This document shows, one piece after another, positions 45,249-54,965 of a stretch of DNA of 64,000 bases. Position numbers and translations under genes: made by a program. How positions within the stretch are numbered: the stretch's first letter is position 1; the number at the start of each line of letters is the position of its first letter. Source of the stretch: Sphingobium sp. EM0848 (lineage in GTDB: Bacteria; Pseudomonadota; Alphaproteobacteria; Sphingomonadales; Sphingomonadaceae); NCBI RefSeq assembly GCF_013375555.1, contig NZ_JABXWB010000001.1, positions 1,488,001-1,552,000 of the forward strand, written 5' to 3'. The notes beneath the pieces were generated by a model. That model had not been told where the DNA came from. It made no database searches and saw nothing but the letters and a program-made list of their open reading frames with translations.

Positions 45249-45280
45249 TGATCCTCCCCCTCTTTCGATGGGGAGGATCA
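45249..45280. terminator. Bidirectional terminator between the MAPEG gene and dnaB
   Basis: TGATCCTCCCC (45249-45259) and GGGGAGGATCA (45270-45280) form a perfect 11-bp stem between two convergent stop codons. Confidence 0.75.
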
Positions 45281-45287
45281 GGCGGAC

Positions 45288-46769
<1,482 letters not shown>

Positions 46770-46833
46770 TGCCCCCTCATCGCTTCGCGCATCGCCCCTT
46801 GCAAGGCTGAACGTTGAAAGCATTTGGAAAAGC

Positions 46834-46842
46834 TGTGGACAA
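46834..46842 (+). promoter_or_regulatory. DnaA-box-like site between dnaB and UPF0262
   Basis: TGTGGACAA (TTGTCCACA on the other strand) is a one-mismatch DnaA box lying between the divergent starts of dnaB and UPF0262. It may be a regulatory site for dnaB; a single site is weak evidence. Confidence 0.3.
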
Positions 46843-46891
46843 CAGTCCCCCTTGCTTTTCGGCGCGCGGCACCGCACTGACCATAACGTCC

Positions 46892-47374
46892 ATGGCCGAT
46901 CCGCGCATCATCGATATCACGCTCGACGAGCGGACGATTCTCTGGCGCAATGCCGATGTCGAGCAGGAACGGCGCATCGCCATTTTCGACCTGCTGGAGG
47001 ATAATTATTTCGAACCGCAGCGGGTTCATGAGGACGGTTATACCGGCCCCTACAAGGTGCTGCTGCGGGTCGAGGAAGGCCGGCTGGTCATCGAAATCCG
47101 GCGGGAGAATGGCGATCCGCTGGAGGCCATCATTCTGAGCCTGGGCCGGTTCCGCCGCCCGATCCGGGATTATTTCGCCATTTGCGACAGCTATTATCAG
47201 GCGATCAGCAATGCATCGCCGCAGCAGATCGAGACGGTGGACATGGCGCGCCGCGGCATCCACAATGCCGCCGCCGAGACGCTGATCGAGCGGCTGGAGG
47301 GAAAGATCAAGGTCGATTTCGATACGGCCCGGCGTCTCTTCACGCTGATCTGCGTTCTGCACATCAAGGGGTAA
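46892..47374 (+). CDS. UPF0262 family protein
   Basis: 160 residues matching UPF0262: RIIDITLDERTILWRNADVEQERRIAIFDLLEDN at the start, then RPIRDYFAICDSYYQAI and IETVDMARRGIHNAAAETL. The family is alphaproteobacterial and uncharacterised. The ATG at 46892 fits the family N-terminus. Confidence 0.92.
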   Translation: MADPRIIDITLDERTILWRNADVEQERRIAIFDLLEDNYFEPQRVHEDGYTGPYKVLLRVEEGRLVIEIRRENGDPLEAIILSLGRFRRPIRDYFAICDSYYQAISNASPQQIETVDMARRGIHNAAAETLIERLEGKIKVDFDTARRLFTLICVLHIKG

Positions 47375-47406
47375 GGGGCATCCGTATCAATAGTGTCGGC
47401 CAGTTA

Positions 47407-48072
47407 TTGGCCCGTTTCTGCGTGGTTTTTGCTGTTCTGGGCCTGTTGTCTCTGGGCGCGTGGCTCTATGCCCGCGACTGGGCGCCGACACGGGAGACAT
47501 TCCCGACCCAGGGCGTGTCGGTGTCGTCGGACAATGGCACCATCGAATGGGGCACGCTGGCGGCGCAGGGAGCCGATTTCGCCTATATTCGCGCGGCCAG
47601 CGGCGGGCATTTCCGCGACCCGGCGTTCGAAACCAATTGGGAAGGCGCACGGGCGGCGGGGATGCGTTATGGCGCGTCGCTCGACTTCAGCCTGTGCGCG
47701 AAGGCCTCCGACCAAGCGACCGGCTTCATGGCCATGGTGCCGCGCGACAATGCCGCCCTGCCGCCGATGATCCGGCTGGCGTTCGCGCCGGGTTGCCGGG
47801 TCCGGCCGGGACAGGATGCGGTGTTGTCGGAACTGAACACGCTGATCAATCTGATCGAAAGCCATTCGGGCACGCCTGTCGTGCTGAACGTCAGCGACGA
47901 TTTCGACGCGCAATATGGCATTGCCTCCGGCATCAACCGGACATTGTGGCTGGACCGCAACTTCTTCCCGCCCGATAGCGAAAAGCGCAAATGGGTGATG
48001 TGGACAGCCAGCGATATGCGGCATATCGACGGCATCGACGGTCCCGTCAGATGGAGTGTGATGCCGCAATGA
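47407..48072 (+). CDS. GH25 lysozyme-like protein lacking catalytic acids
   Basis: About 221 residues: one N-terminal membrane anchor (FCVVFAVLGLLSLGAWLYA), then a GH25-like barrel (QGVSVSSDNGTIEWGTLAAQ, DFAYIRAASGGHFRDPAFE, a late WVMWTASDMRHIDGIDGPV). In active GH25 enzymes the first strand carries GxDVS and a later strand a DxE motif. Here these read GVSVS and IRLAF, so the acids are missing and hydrolysis is unlikely. The start is uncertain: TTG at 47407 is the first usual codon after the UPF0262 stop. The stop overlaps the cdd start. Confidence 0.7.
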   Translation: MARFCVVFAVLGLLSLGAWLYARDWAPTRETFPTQGVSVSSDNGTIEWGTLAAQGADFAYIRAASGGHFRDPAFETNWEGARAAGMRYGASLDFSLCAKASDQATGFMAMVPRDNAALPPMIRLAFAPGCRVRPGQDAVLSELNTLINLIESHSGTPVVLNVSDDFDAQYGIASGINRTLWLDRNFFPPDSEKRKWVMWTASDMRHIDGIDGPVRWSVMPQ

Positions 48073-48527
48073 GTGCGACGGACAAGCTGATCGAGGCGGC
48101 GCGCGGGGCGATGAGGCATGCCCATGCCCCCTATAGCCGCTTTGCCGTGGGCGCTGCGGTGCGGCTGACCGACGGGCAAATCGTGACCGGCTGCAATTTT
48201 GAGAATGCGAGCTATGGGCTGTCGCTCTGCGCGGAAACCGTGGCGTTGGCGGCGGCGAACGCGCAGGGCCGCTTCGCCGATGTGGAGGCGATCGCAGTGG
48301 TGGGCGGCGCGATGGACGCCGATGGGTCGGTAAGCGGCGCGGCCATCGTCACCCCCTGCGGCCGGTGCCGTCAGATCATGAACGAAGCCGAACAAATGGC
48401 CGGGCGGACGCTTTCCATCTATTGCGCGGCGCCCGAAGGAGACGCGGTGGTCGAACATAGCGTCGCTGAACTATTGCCTCATGCCTTCGGTCCTGCCGAT
48501 CTGGGCATCATCCCAAGAAAGAGCTGA
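48069..48527 (+). CDS. cdd: Cytidine deaminase
   Basis: Deaminates cytidine and deoxycytidine for pyrimidine salvage. The 152 residues carry FENASYGLSLCAETVAL (zinc Cys and catalytic Glu) and TPCGRCRQIMNE (the other two zinc Cys), the homotetrameric short-form pattern. The ATG overlaps the preceding stop and lies 6 bp from dcd downstream. Confidence 0.95.
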   Translation: MSATDKLIEAARGAMRHAHAPYSRFAVGAAVRLTDGQIVTGCNFENASYGLSLCAETVALAAANAQGRFADVEAIAVVGGAMDADGSVSGAAIVTPCGRCRQIMNEAEQMAGRTLSIYCAAPEGDAVVEHSVAELLPHAFGPADLGIIPRKS

Positions 48528-48533
48528 ACAGCC

Positions 48534-49088
48534 ATGTCGATATTGTCGGATAAGTGGATTCGTGAACAGGCCCAGACCCATGGCATGATCGAGCCGTTCG
48601 TGGAGAGCCAGCGGCGCGACGGCTGCATCAGCTATGGCCTGTCATCCTACGGCTATGACGCGCGGGTCGCGGACGAGTTCAAAATCTTCACCAATGTCGA
48701 CAGCGCCGTGGTGGACCCCAAGAATTTCGCCGCGAACAGCTTCGTCGACCGCAAGACCGACTGCTGCATCATCCCGCCCAACAGCTTTGCCCTCGCCCGC
48801 ACGGTCGAATATTTCCGGGTGCCGCGCGACGTGCTGGTGATCTGCCTTGGCAAGTCGACCTATGCGCGTTGCGGCATCATCGTGAACGTCACCCCGCTGG
48901 AGCCGGGCTGGGAAGGCCATGTGACGCTGGAATTTTCCAACACCACGCCGCTGCCCGCCAAAATCTACGCCAATGAGGGGGCGTGCCAGTTCCTGTTCCT
49001 GAAGGGCAATGAGCCGTGCGAGACGAGCTATGCCGACCGCGCCGGTAAATATATGGGGCAGCAGGGCGTGACATTGCCCCGCCTGTAA
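48534..49088 (+). CDS. dcd: dCTP deaminase
   Basis: Converts dCTP to dUTP for dTTP synthesis. The 184 residues show [20 protein letters not shown], the nucleotide-binding [27 protein letters not shown] with the catalytic Glu in LEFSNTT, and a C-terminal [14 protein letters not shown]. Length is normal. It forms a pyrimidine-deaminase pair with cdd. Confidence 0.96.
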   Translation: MSILSDKWIREQAQTHGMIEPFVESQRRDGCISYGLSSYGYDARVADEFKIFTNVDSAVVDPKNFAANSFVDRKTDCCIIPPNSFALARTVEYFRVPRDVLVICLGKSTYARCGIIVNVTPLEPGWEGHVTLEFSNTTPLPAKIYANEGACQFLFLKGNEPCETSYADRAGKYMGQQGVTLPRL

Positions 49089-49132
49089 GGGCGTGCGACA
49101 CTGGCGGGCATGATGTGGGAGCCTTGCCCGCC

Positions 49133-49948
49133 ATGCTGATGCCCTTTCGCCGTCGCAAAGCTTCGGACCACGGGCCGCCGCCCAGCGTTGGCGAGGATGT
49201 GCGCGTCTATGCGATCGGCGACATTCACGGGCGCGACGATCTGTTCGCCGAATTGCTGGAGAAGATCGCGCGGGATGAGGCGGATCGCCCGCCTTTACCC
49301 CGACTGCTGATCCTGCTGGGCGATCTGGTGGATCGCGGGCCGCAATCGGCGCAAGTGGTGGAGCGAGCGATGAAACTGGCGCAATCGGGCCAGAATATCC
49401 GCTTCATCAAGGGCAATCATGAGGAAATGTTCATCGCGGCTGCGCGTGGCGAAGCGCAGGCGGCGCATTTCTTCCGGCGGTTCGGCGGAGTCGAGACGCT
49501 GGCCAGCTATGGGCTGTCGCCCGATGACAGCAGCGCGATGAGCGACGCGGCGCTGGCCCAGTGGATGCTGACCCATATCCCGCGCGGCCCGATCGATTTT
49601 CTGGATGATTTCCCCGATATGCTGACAATCGGCGACTATCTCTTCGTCCATGCCGGAGTCAGGCCGCGCATCGCGCTGGACGCGCAGATACCGGCCGATC
49701 TGCGCTGGATCAGGGGCGATTTCCTGAACCACCGGCGACGCTTCGGCAAGATGATCGTCCATGGCCACAGCATCAGCGAGGATGTGGACATCCAGTCCAA
49801 CCGGATCGGCATCGACACCGGCGCCTTTCGCAGCGGCAAGCTGACCGCCATCGGGCTTGAACAGGGCCAGCGATGGTTTCTGCAAACCGGCGCCGATGGG
49901 GAACAGCATGTTTCGCCCGCTATCGACCCGATCCGCAGCGCTTCCTGA
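49133..49948 (+). CDS. Serine/threonine-type metallophosphoesterase
   Basis: About 271 residues. The PPP-family metal motifs are complete: AIGDIHGRDD, LGDLVDRGPQS, GNHEEMF, then VHAGVRP and VHGHS near the end. It resembles bacterial PrpA/ApaH-like phosphatases. The substrate may be phosphoprotein or a dinucleotide; the sequence does not decide. The ATG at 49133 is preferred over an upstream GTG or an ATG two codons later. Confidence 0.88.
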   Translation: MLMPFRRRKASDHGPPPSVGEDVRVYAIGDIHGRDDLFAELLEKIARDEADRPPLPRLLILLGDLVDRGPQSAQVVERAMKLAQSGQNIRFIKGNHEEMFIAAARGEAQAAHFFRRFGGVETLASYGLSPDDSSAMSDAALAQWMLTHIPRGPIDFLDDFPDMLTIGDYLFVHAGVRPRIALDAQIPADLRWIRGDFLNHRRRFGKMIVHGHSISEDVDIQSNRIGIDTGAFRSGKLTAIGLEQGQRWFLQTGADGEQHVSPAIDPIRSAS

Positions 49949-49949
49949 C

Positions 49950-50645
49950 CTATTGCCACTTTCCTTCTTTGGCCGCCTTTTCCCGCGCCGCATCGGCCGG
50001 CGCGCCTGCCATCAGCGCATCGATCGTCGCCATGATGCGCGCATCGCCGGACGAAGCCTGACGATAGGCCGTGCCCTGCCCTGCGCCCGGCACCAATTGC
50101 TGCACCTGCCAGCCCTGCCCTTCGCGACAGGCGACGCCCGCCACCGCCTGTCCTTCGAAGCTGCGGCACCAGCCGCCGCCCTTGCGCTGGAAGCTGAGGC
50201 CGATGCGAATCGCCGCGCCGTCCTGAGCCGAGGCCAGTTGCGTGTCGAGCGCAGAGGCCAGCTCGCCTTGGGCAACCATCGCGCCATTATTGACCGCGAC
50301 CGGCCCGCTGGGACCGCGCAACTGATGACCAATGCCCAGACCCAGCACCAGACTCGCGGCAATCGCGCCGCCAATCCCCCAATTCTGCCAACGCGGTGCA
50401 GCGGGACGGGTGAGCGGCACCAGCTTCGCATTCTCCTCCAGCAATGCGCGCATCGCGGGCGGCACCTGCTCCGCCTCGACCGGCGCATAATGGCCCGACA
50501 AACGATCGCGCAGACGCCTGTGCATCTCCAGACGCTCCGCCAGCGCGGGGTCTTCCGCCACTGCGCGATCCACGCGCCGCCGCGTCACTTCATCCAGTTC
50601 GCCATCGACCCAGGCGATCAACATGGCTTCATCGATATCCGTCAT
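49950..50645 (-). CDS. Anti-sigma factor with one membrane helix
   Basis: 231 residues. The N-terminal zinc-less anti-sigma domain (EAMLIAWVDGELDEVTRRRVDRAVAEDPALAERLEMHRRL) is followed by one membrane helix (GIGGAIAASLVLGLGIGHQL) and an external domain with two Cys (GGWCRSFEG, GVACREG) that could form a disulphide. It overlaps the ECF sigma gene by 4 bp, as expected for a sigma/anti-sigma pair. Confidence 0.88.
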   Translation of the reverse strand: MTDIDEAMLIAWVDGELDEVTRRRVDRAVAEDPALAERLEMHRRLRDRLSGHYAPVEAEQVPPAMRALLEENAKLVPLTRPAAPRWQNWGIGGAIAASLVLGLGIGHQLRGPSGPVAVNNGAMVAQGELASALDTQLASAQDGAAIRIGLSFQRKGGGWCRSFEGQAVAGVACREGQGWQVQQLVPGAGQGTAYRQASSGDARIMATIDALMAGAPADAAREKAAKEGKWQ

Positions 50646-51130
50646 GCCGCTTCCCCCAGAATTTCGATCAGCGCCCCGCGCCCGCGCACCAGCCGCGAGG
50701 TCAGCGTGCCCATGGGAATGCCCAGCACATCCGCCGCTTCCTTGTAGGACAACCCCTCCACCAGCACGAGCGCAATGGCTTCGCGCTGCTCGTCAGGCAA
50801 GGCCTGCATGGCCCGGTCGACGTCGGAGAGCATGACATGCGCCTCCACATCGCGGTCGCCGGCATAACCGACATGCTCGCCCGCTTCTTCCGGCGCGAAA
50901 GTCCGGGCGGCGCGCTGCCGCGAGCGGCCCTCGTCGATCCAGAGATTGCGCATGATCCGATACATCCAGCTATCCAGTCTCGTTCCCGGCTGCCATTGAT
51001 CGCGCGCCCGCAGCGCCTTTTCCAGGGCCGCCTGACACAGGTCGTCGCCATCGGCACGATCCCGCGACAGGCTGGCGGCGAAGCGCCGCAGCCGGGGCAG
51101 GATCGCCAACAGATCGCTTTCGAACGACAT
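50642..51130 (-). CDS. ECF RNA polymerase sigma factor
   Basis: 162 residues with region 2 (DLCQAALEKALRARDQWQPG, WMYRIMRNLWIDEGR) and region 4 (ALPDEQREAIALVLVEGLSYKEAADVLG), the minimal ECF layout. It is released by the membrane-bound anti-sigma factor next to it, and likely drives its own operon and the divergent protease gene. The inducing signal is unknown. Confidence 0.92.
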   Translation of the reverse strand: MSFESDLLAILPRLRRFAASLSRDRADGDDLCQAALEKALRARDQWQPGTRLDSWMYRIMRNLWIDEGRSRQRAARTFAPEEAGEHVGYAGDRDVEAHVMLSDVDRAMQALPDEQREAIALVLVEGLSYKEAADVLGIPMGTLTSRLVRGRGALIEILGEAA

Positions 51131-51154
51131 CCGGTCTCCATTTTCTGTCCGTTG

Positions 51155-51188
51155 GGGATGAAACGACCGCCAACCACCGTTTCATCCC
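51155..51188. promoter_or_regulatory. Perfect inverted repeat between the ECF and protease genes
   Basis: GGGATGAAACG (51155-51165) and CGTTTCATCCC (51178-51188) are perfect 11-bp inverted repeats with a 12-bp centre. Each arm carries TGAAAC, a known ECF -35 type element, and CGTT, like an ECF -10. Their spacing (13 bp) is shorter than the usual 16-17, so it may instead be an operator. Confidence 0.5.
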
Positions 51189-51279
51189 TGACAGCCAATC
51201 ATGTATCGGAAATTTTTTCGCGATGAATCATTTTGAGAGCGAAAGGACCGGAAAAGGAACCGGTGGCAGAGAGGTGGAG

Positions 51280-52518
51280 ATGAAGTTCGCGCATCCCTGG
51301 ATCGTTGCTGGCCTGCTGTTGACCGCGCCGGGCGCGCAGGCGCAATTGCTGCGCTCACCCGGCGAAGCGTTGGGGCAGGTTGGCGGGGTGGTGCCCGGCC
51401 TTCTCGACCGGGTTGAAGGGACATTGGATCGGACGGGCCTTTCCCCTGCCCGGCTGGCCGACAGGCTGGTCGCGGCGCGAACTGCCCGGATCGGGGATTT
51501 GCTGCAACGGCATGGGGAGTCGATCGAGCTGGACGACCGGCGCGAACCGGCAAGGCGGGGCGTGATCCTGCTGACCGGCGCCGGGGAGCCGAGTATCAAG
51601 GCCCTGCAATCGGCGGGCTATGGCGTGGAAACGCAAGCGGTCGAAGGGCTGGACCTCAGCGTCACACGGCTCACTGTGCCCAAGGGGCAAAGTCTCCCGC
51701 GCGCCCTGAAACAGGTGCGAACCATCGCCCCGGAAGCGGAGGCGAGCGCGGACAATCTCTATTTCCCCAGCGGAGCCGGACTGGCAGTGGCAACGACCGT
51801 CCTGGCGGAAGGAAGCCCGGTTCGGGGCCGAAGCGCAGGACTGATCGACGGTGGCGTCGCAAAACATCCGACGTTGAGCGGCCCGGTCGAACAACAGGGC
51901 TTTGCACGTGGTGCGCCCCGCGCCAGCGCGCATGGAACGGCGGTGGCCTCGCTTATCAGCGGAACCGGGATGGTGCGCGGCGCTGCGCCCGGCGTGCCGC
52001 TGCTGGTCGCCGATGTCTATGGCGACGATCCGGCGGGCGGCGGCGCCTTTGCGATTGCGCGGGCGCTGGGCTGGATGGCGGCGCGCGGTGCGAGCGTGGT
52101 GACGGTCAGCCTGGTGGGACCGGACAATCCGCTGTTGGCGGGGGCGATCCGGCTGGCGCGGGACAAGGGCGTGACGGTGGTGGCGGCGGTCGGCAATGAC
52201 GGTCCGGCGGCGCCCCCGGCCTATCCCGCCTCCTATCCCGACGTCATCGCCGTGACGGGCATCGATGGCCATGGTCGGCCACTGCCGGAGGCCGGGCGAG
52301 CGCGGCATGTCGATTTCGCCGCGCCGGGAGCGGACATGAACGCCGCCAGAGCGGAGGGTGGTAAGGGACGCGTGCGGGGCACCAGCTTTGCCGCGCCGCT
52401 GGTGGCCGGGCGACTGTTCGCCACCGGCGGCCTGAACGCCCTGCGGATGGAAGCGAAGCCCGGCGGCAAGGCGTTAGGAAAGGGCATTATCTGCGGATCT
52501 TGCAGGAATATCGATTGA
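51280..52518 (+). CDS. Secreted S8 (subtilisin-like) serine protease
   Basis: 412 residues with a signal peptide (WIVAGLLLTAPGAQA-Q). The subtilisin triad is complete: Asp190 (AGLIDGGVA), His218 (SAHGTAVASL), Ser369 (RGTSFAAPLVAG), with the oxyanion Asn306 (AAVGNDGPA). Residues 22-170 form a propeptide-like segment. The ATG at 51280 has a GAGGTGGAG site. It is divergent from the ECF pair, which suggests ECF control of a periplasmic or secreted protease. Confidence 0.9.
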   Translation: MKFAHPWIVAGLLLTAPGAQAQLLRSPGEALGQVGGVVPGLLDRVEGTLDRTGLSPARLADRLVAARTARIGDLLQRHGESIELDDRREPARRGVILLTGAGEPSIKALQSAGYGVETQAVEGLDLSVTRLTVPKGQSLPRALKQVRTIAPEAEASADNLYFPSGAGLAVATTVLAEGSPVRGRSAGLIDGGVAKHPTLSGPVEQQGFARGAPRASAHGTAVASLISGTGMVRGAAPGVPLLVADVYGDDPAGGGAFAIARALGWMAARGASVVTVSLVGPDNPLLAGAIRLARDKGVTVVAAVGNDGPAAPPAYPASYPDVIAVTGIDGHGRPLPEAGRARHVDFAAPGADMNAARAEGGKGRVRGTSFAAPLVAGRLFATGGLNALRMEAKPGGKALGKGIICGSCRNID

Positions 52519-52617
52519 ATTTCAGTGTGTTGAAAATTTTTTTGGCATCTCGGGATTAAATCGATCGGCCGTCCCGTTGTCCCTTCATCGGATCGACAAC
52601 GAACAAGGAGACGATCG

Positions 52618-53289
52618 ATGAAGATGAAGTTCTTTCTTGCTACCGCCGCTCTTGCCGCTCTGACGGCCGCCCCCGCTTCGGCTCAGCTGCTGGGCGGCGG
52701 CGGTGGCGGCATGCTGGGCGGCGGACTGGGTGGCGCTACAGGCTCGCTGGGCGGCACCCTTGGCGGTTCGGGCGGGATAGGCCTTGACCGCAGCATCGAC
52801 CTTGAGAACGGCCATGTCGGCGCCAGCGGATCGGGCCATGGCAACGCCAACGGCGCGGCCAGCGGATCGGTCAGCCGTCACGGCAAAAATCATGGCGGCA
52901 GCGCATCGGGTTCGGCCAACGGGTCTGCCAGCGGTAGCCTGACTGCGGATACGCTGGGCACCAGCGATGTCCGGAACGCCGTCGGCGGCGCGCGGGACCA
53001 GGTGAGCAACACCGCAGGTACGGCGCGGGATCGGGCGACGACGGCGGCCGGCAATGTCCGCGACCGGGCCGGAGCAGCGGCGAACGCTACGCGGGACCGC
53101 GCCACCGATGCAGCGAGCCGGACGCGCTCGGCAGCAGGGAGCGCCGCAGGCAGCGCGGCGGGGTCCGCGAACGGCCTTGCCAATAGCGCAGGCAGCGCGG
53201 CCTCGATCAACGCCAGCGGCCAGCTTTCCGGCAGCGGTCAGGCATCGGGCCAAAGCCAATCTTCCTCTTCGGACCAGGCGGCCAACTAA
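52618..53289 (+). CDS. Gly/Ser/Ala-rich secreted protein
   Basis: 223 residues with a signal peptide (KMKFFLATAALAALTAAPASA-Q). The remainder is low complexity: a Gly-rich start (LLGGGGGGMLGGGLGG), Ser/Gly/His-rich middle and a C-terminal Ala/Arg/Asp repeat region (ARDRATTAAGNVRDRAGAAA). The mature N-terminus (AQLLGG) recalls that of the S8 protease (AQLLRS). Function unknown; a surface or matrix protein and possible protease target. An AAGGAGACG site precedes the ATG. Confidence 0.75.
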   Translation: MKMKFFLATAALAALTAAPASAQLLGGGGGGMLGGGLGGATGSLGGTLGGSGGIGLDRSIDLENGHVGASGSGHGNANGAASGSVSRHGKNHGGSASGSANGSASGSLTADTLGTSDVRNAVGGARDQVSNTAGTARDRATTAAGNVRDRAGAAANATRDRATDAASRTRSAAGSAAGSAAGSANGLANSAGSAASINASGQLSGSGQASGQSQSSSSDQAAN

Positions 53290-53329
53290 CCCCCCGCAGC
53301 CGGCTTTCAGCCCGCTTGCCGCCTGACCG

Positions 53330-53369
53330 GAAAGGCTGGCGATCCCATCGGATCGCCAGCCTTTCTGGA
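53330..53369 (+). terminator. Strong hairpin after the Gly/Ser-rich protein
   Basis: GAAAGGCTGGCGATCC (53330-53345) pairs perfectly with GGATCGCCAGCCTTTC (53350-53365) around a 4-base loop. No long T-run follows. Confidence 0.7.
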
Positions 53370-53529
53370 ATTCGGCACAATATAAACAGGTTAGGCTGAT
53401 CCGCCTTCCCATGCCCGGACAAAGCAGCTAAATTGGCTCCATAACAGGGCCCGGCGGGTGTAAGAAGCTGTACGGGACAAGGTCGCCACGGTGCTCGCCA
53501 CACCATAAATGAAGAGCTGCGGGACAGGC

Positions 53530-53949
53530 ATGTCCGATTTCGATCCCGATTTCCTCTCCAAACGGCTCTACGACCGGAAGCGCAGACTGCTGAAGGCGCG
53601 CATGCGTCATCCCCGCCATGGGGAAGTCGAGATATTGGTCCGTGATGTATCGGAACGCGGTCTGGGCGGGCGGTGCGAGTTGGACCTTGCGGTGGGCGAC
53701 AACGTGATCATAGGCTTGCCCGACTGCGCACCCACGGAAGGTCGGATTGCCTGGCGCAAGGGACAGGCTTTCGGCGTTCAACTCGACGCCCCGATCAACC
53801 CCGAAACGGTCAAAAGCCCCGCCCCCGGCGAACGCCCGGTCGAAGCGGGCTATCAGGTGCCCACCCATTTCCGCGCATCGATCGAAACGAAAAGGCCCGG
53901 CTTCCGGACACGTACCCCGGGGATCGACACGAAGACCAAGTGGAGTTGA
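53530..53949 (+). CDS. PilZ-domain protein
   Basis: 139 residues. The PilZ core is RKRRLLKARMRHPRHGEVEILVRDVSERGLGGRCELDLAVGD, with RxxR-like arginines and D-x-S-x-x-G-x-G (DVSERGLGG), a good c-di-GMP binding pattern, followed by EGRIAWRKGQAFGVQLD. A 30-residue disordered tail ends the chain. With two GGDEF/EAL proteins in this window it fits a c-di-GMP network. The ATG at 53530 has GGGACAGG upstream. Confidence 0.85.
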   Translation: MSDFDPDFLSKRLYDRKRRLLKARMRHPRHGEVEILVRDVSERGLGGRCELDLAVGDNVIIGLPDCAPTEGRIAWRKGQAFGVQLDAPINPETVKSPAPGERPVEAGYQVPTHFRASIETKRPGFRTRTPGIDTKTKWS

Positions 53950-53960
53950 GATAGAAATAC

Positions 53961-53999
53961 AAAAGAAAAGACCGGCGTCCCCCCGGACCGCCGGCCTTT
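53961..53999. terminator. Bidirectional terminator between PilZ and ctrA
   Basis: GACCGGCG (53970-53977) and CGCCGGCC (53989-53996), with inner TCC/GGA pairing, form a stem flanked by AAAAGAAAAG on the left, which is a T-rich tract on the minus strand after ctrA. Confidence 0.75.
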
Positions 54000-54029
54000 C
54001 CATCCCCTTTGACAGGTGCGTCAGACGCG

Positions 54030-54737
54030 TCAGGCGACCTTGGTCGCCAGTTCTTCCGCCTCGTCCGGATCGCGCAGGACATAACCGCGACCCCATACTG
54101 TCTCGATATAATTTTCGCCGCCGCAGGCCAGCGCCAGCTTCTTGCGCAGCTTGCAGATGAAGACGTCGATGATCTTGAGTTCCGGCTCGTCCATCCCGCC
54201 ATAAAGATGGTTCAGGAACATTTCCTTGGTCAGCGTCGTGCCCTTGCGGAGCGAGAGCAGCTCCAGCATCGCATATTCCTTGCCGGTCAGATGGACGCGA
54301 TTGCTGTCCACTTCGACGGTCTTCGCATCAAGGTTGACCGAAAGCTTCCCGGTGCGGATGACCGACTGCGAATGACCCTTCGATCGGCGCACCACGGCAT
54401 GGATGCGGGCGATCAGTTCCTCGCGGTGGAAAGGCTTGGTCACATAATCGTCGGCGCCGAAGCCGAAGGAGCGGACCTTGCTGTCCATCTCCGCAATGCC
54501 CGACAGGATCAGCACCGGCGTCTGCACCTTGGCGGCGCGGAGCTTCTTGAGCACGTCATAACCGTGCATGTCCGGCAGGTTGAGATCCAGGCAGATGATG
54601 TCGTAGTCATACAGTTTGCCGAGGTCGAGACCCTCTTCGCCAAGGTCGGTCGTGTAGACGTTGAACCCCTCGGTCGTGAGCATCAGCTCGATCGCCTTGG
54701 CGGTTGTCGGTTCGTCTTCGATTAGCAGCACGCGCAT
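54030..54737 (-). CDS. ctrA: Cell-cycle response regulator CtrA
   Basis: CtrA is the master OmpR-type regulator of alphaproteobacterial cell cycle, motility and polarity. The 235 residues begin [20 protein letters not shown]. The phospho-acceptor is Asp51 in [20 protein letters not shown], followed by [21 protein letters not shown] and a winged-helix output domain ([30 protein letters not shown]). The ATG at 54737 begins at the conserved N-terminus. TTAACC half-sites and a dense GANTC cluster lie upstream, consistent with auto- and methylation-linked control. Confidence 0.95.
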   Translation of the reverse strand: MRVLLIEDEPTTAKAIELMLTTEGFNVYTTDLGEEGLDLGKLYDYDIICLDLNLPDMHGYDVLKKLRAAKVQTPVLILSGIAEMDSKVRSFGFGADDYVTKPFHREELIARIHAVVRRSKGHSQSVIRTGKLSVNLDAKTVEVDSNRVHLTGKEYAMLELLSLRKGTTLTKEMFLNHLYGGMDEPELKIIDVFICKLRKKLALACGGENYIETVWGRGYVLRDPDEAEELATKVA

Positions 54738-54798
54738 GTGAAGCCCCTTTGCGTAGCAGTCCCGTTCACCCCCAGAGAACGGTCTCCGCTCCAATTCA

Positions 54799-54831
54799 TT
54801 AACCAAAAAACTTCTGAAGGACAAAGGTTAA
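54799..54831. promoter_or_regulatory. Candidate CtrA half-sites upstream of ctrA
   Basis: TTAACC (54799-54804) and GGTTAA (54826-54831) are inverted CtrA-type half-sites 62-94 bp before the ctrA start. CtrA boxes are TTAA-N7-TTAA; these are half-sites, so binding is inferred. Confidence 0.45.
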
Positions 54832-54848
54832 TTTTTAGATAACCCAGG

Positions 54849-54965
54849 GATTCCAGCGAGTCGCGTGATTTTGAATCACTTTAAGATGTTTTTGAGTCGA
54901 AATGATTCAGATGGAGTCAAGATAGATTCAGATTCGAAACAATCCGTCAGCAGCTATGATGACTC
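54849..54965. promoter_or_regulatory. Cluster of nine GANTC (CcrM methylation) sites upstream of ctrA
   Basis: GANTC begins at 54849, 54858, 54873, 54894, 54904, 54914, 54925, 54931 and 54961. Eight lie in 87 bp. Expected density is about one per 256 bp. On the minus strand TTGACT (54920-54915) could be a -35 element that itself overlaps a GANTC. Confidence 0.7.
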
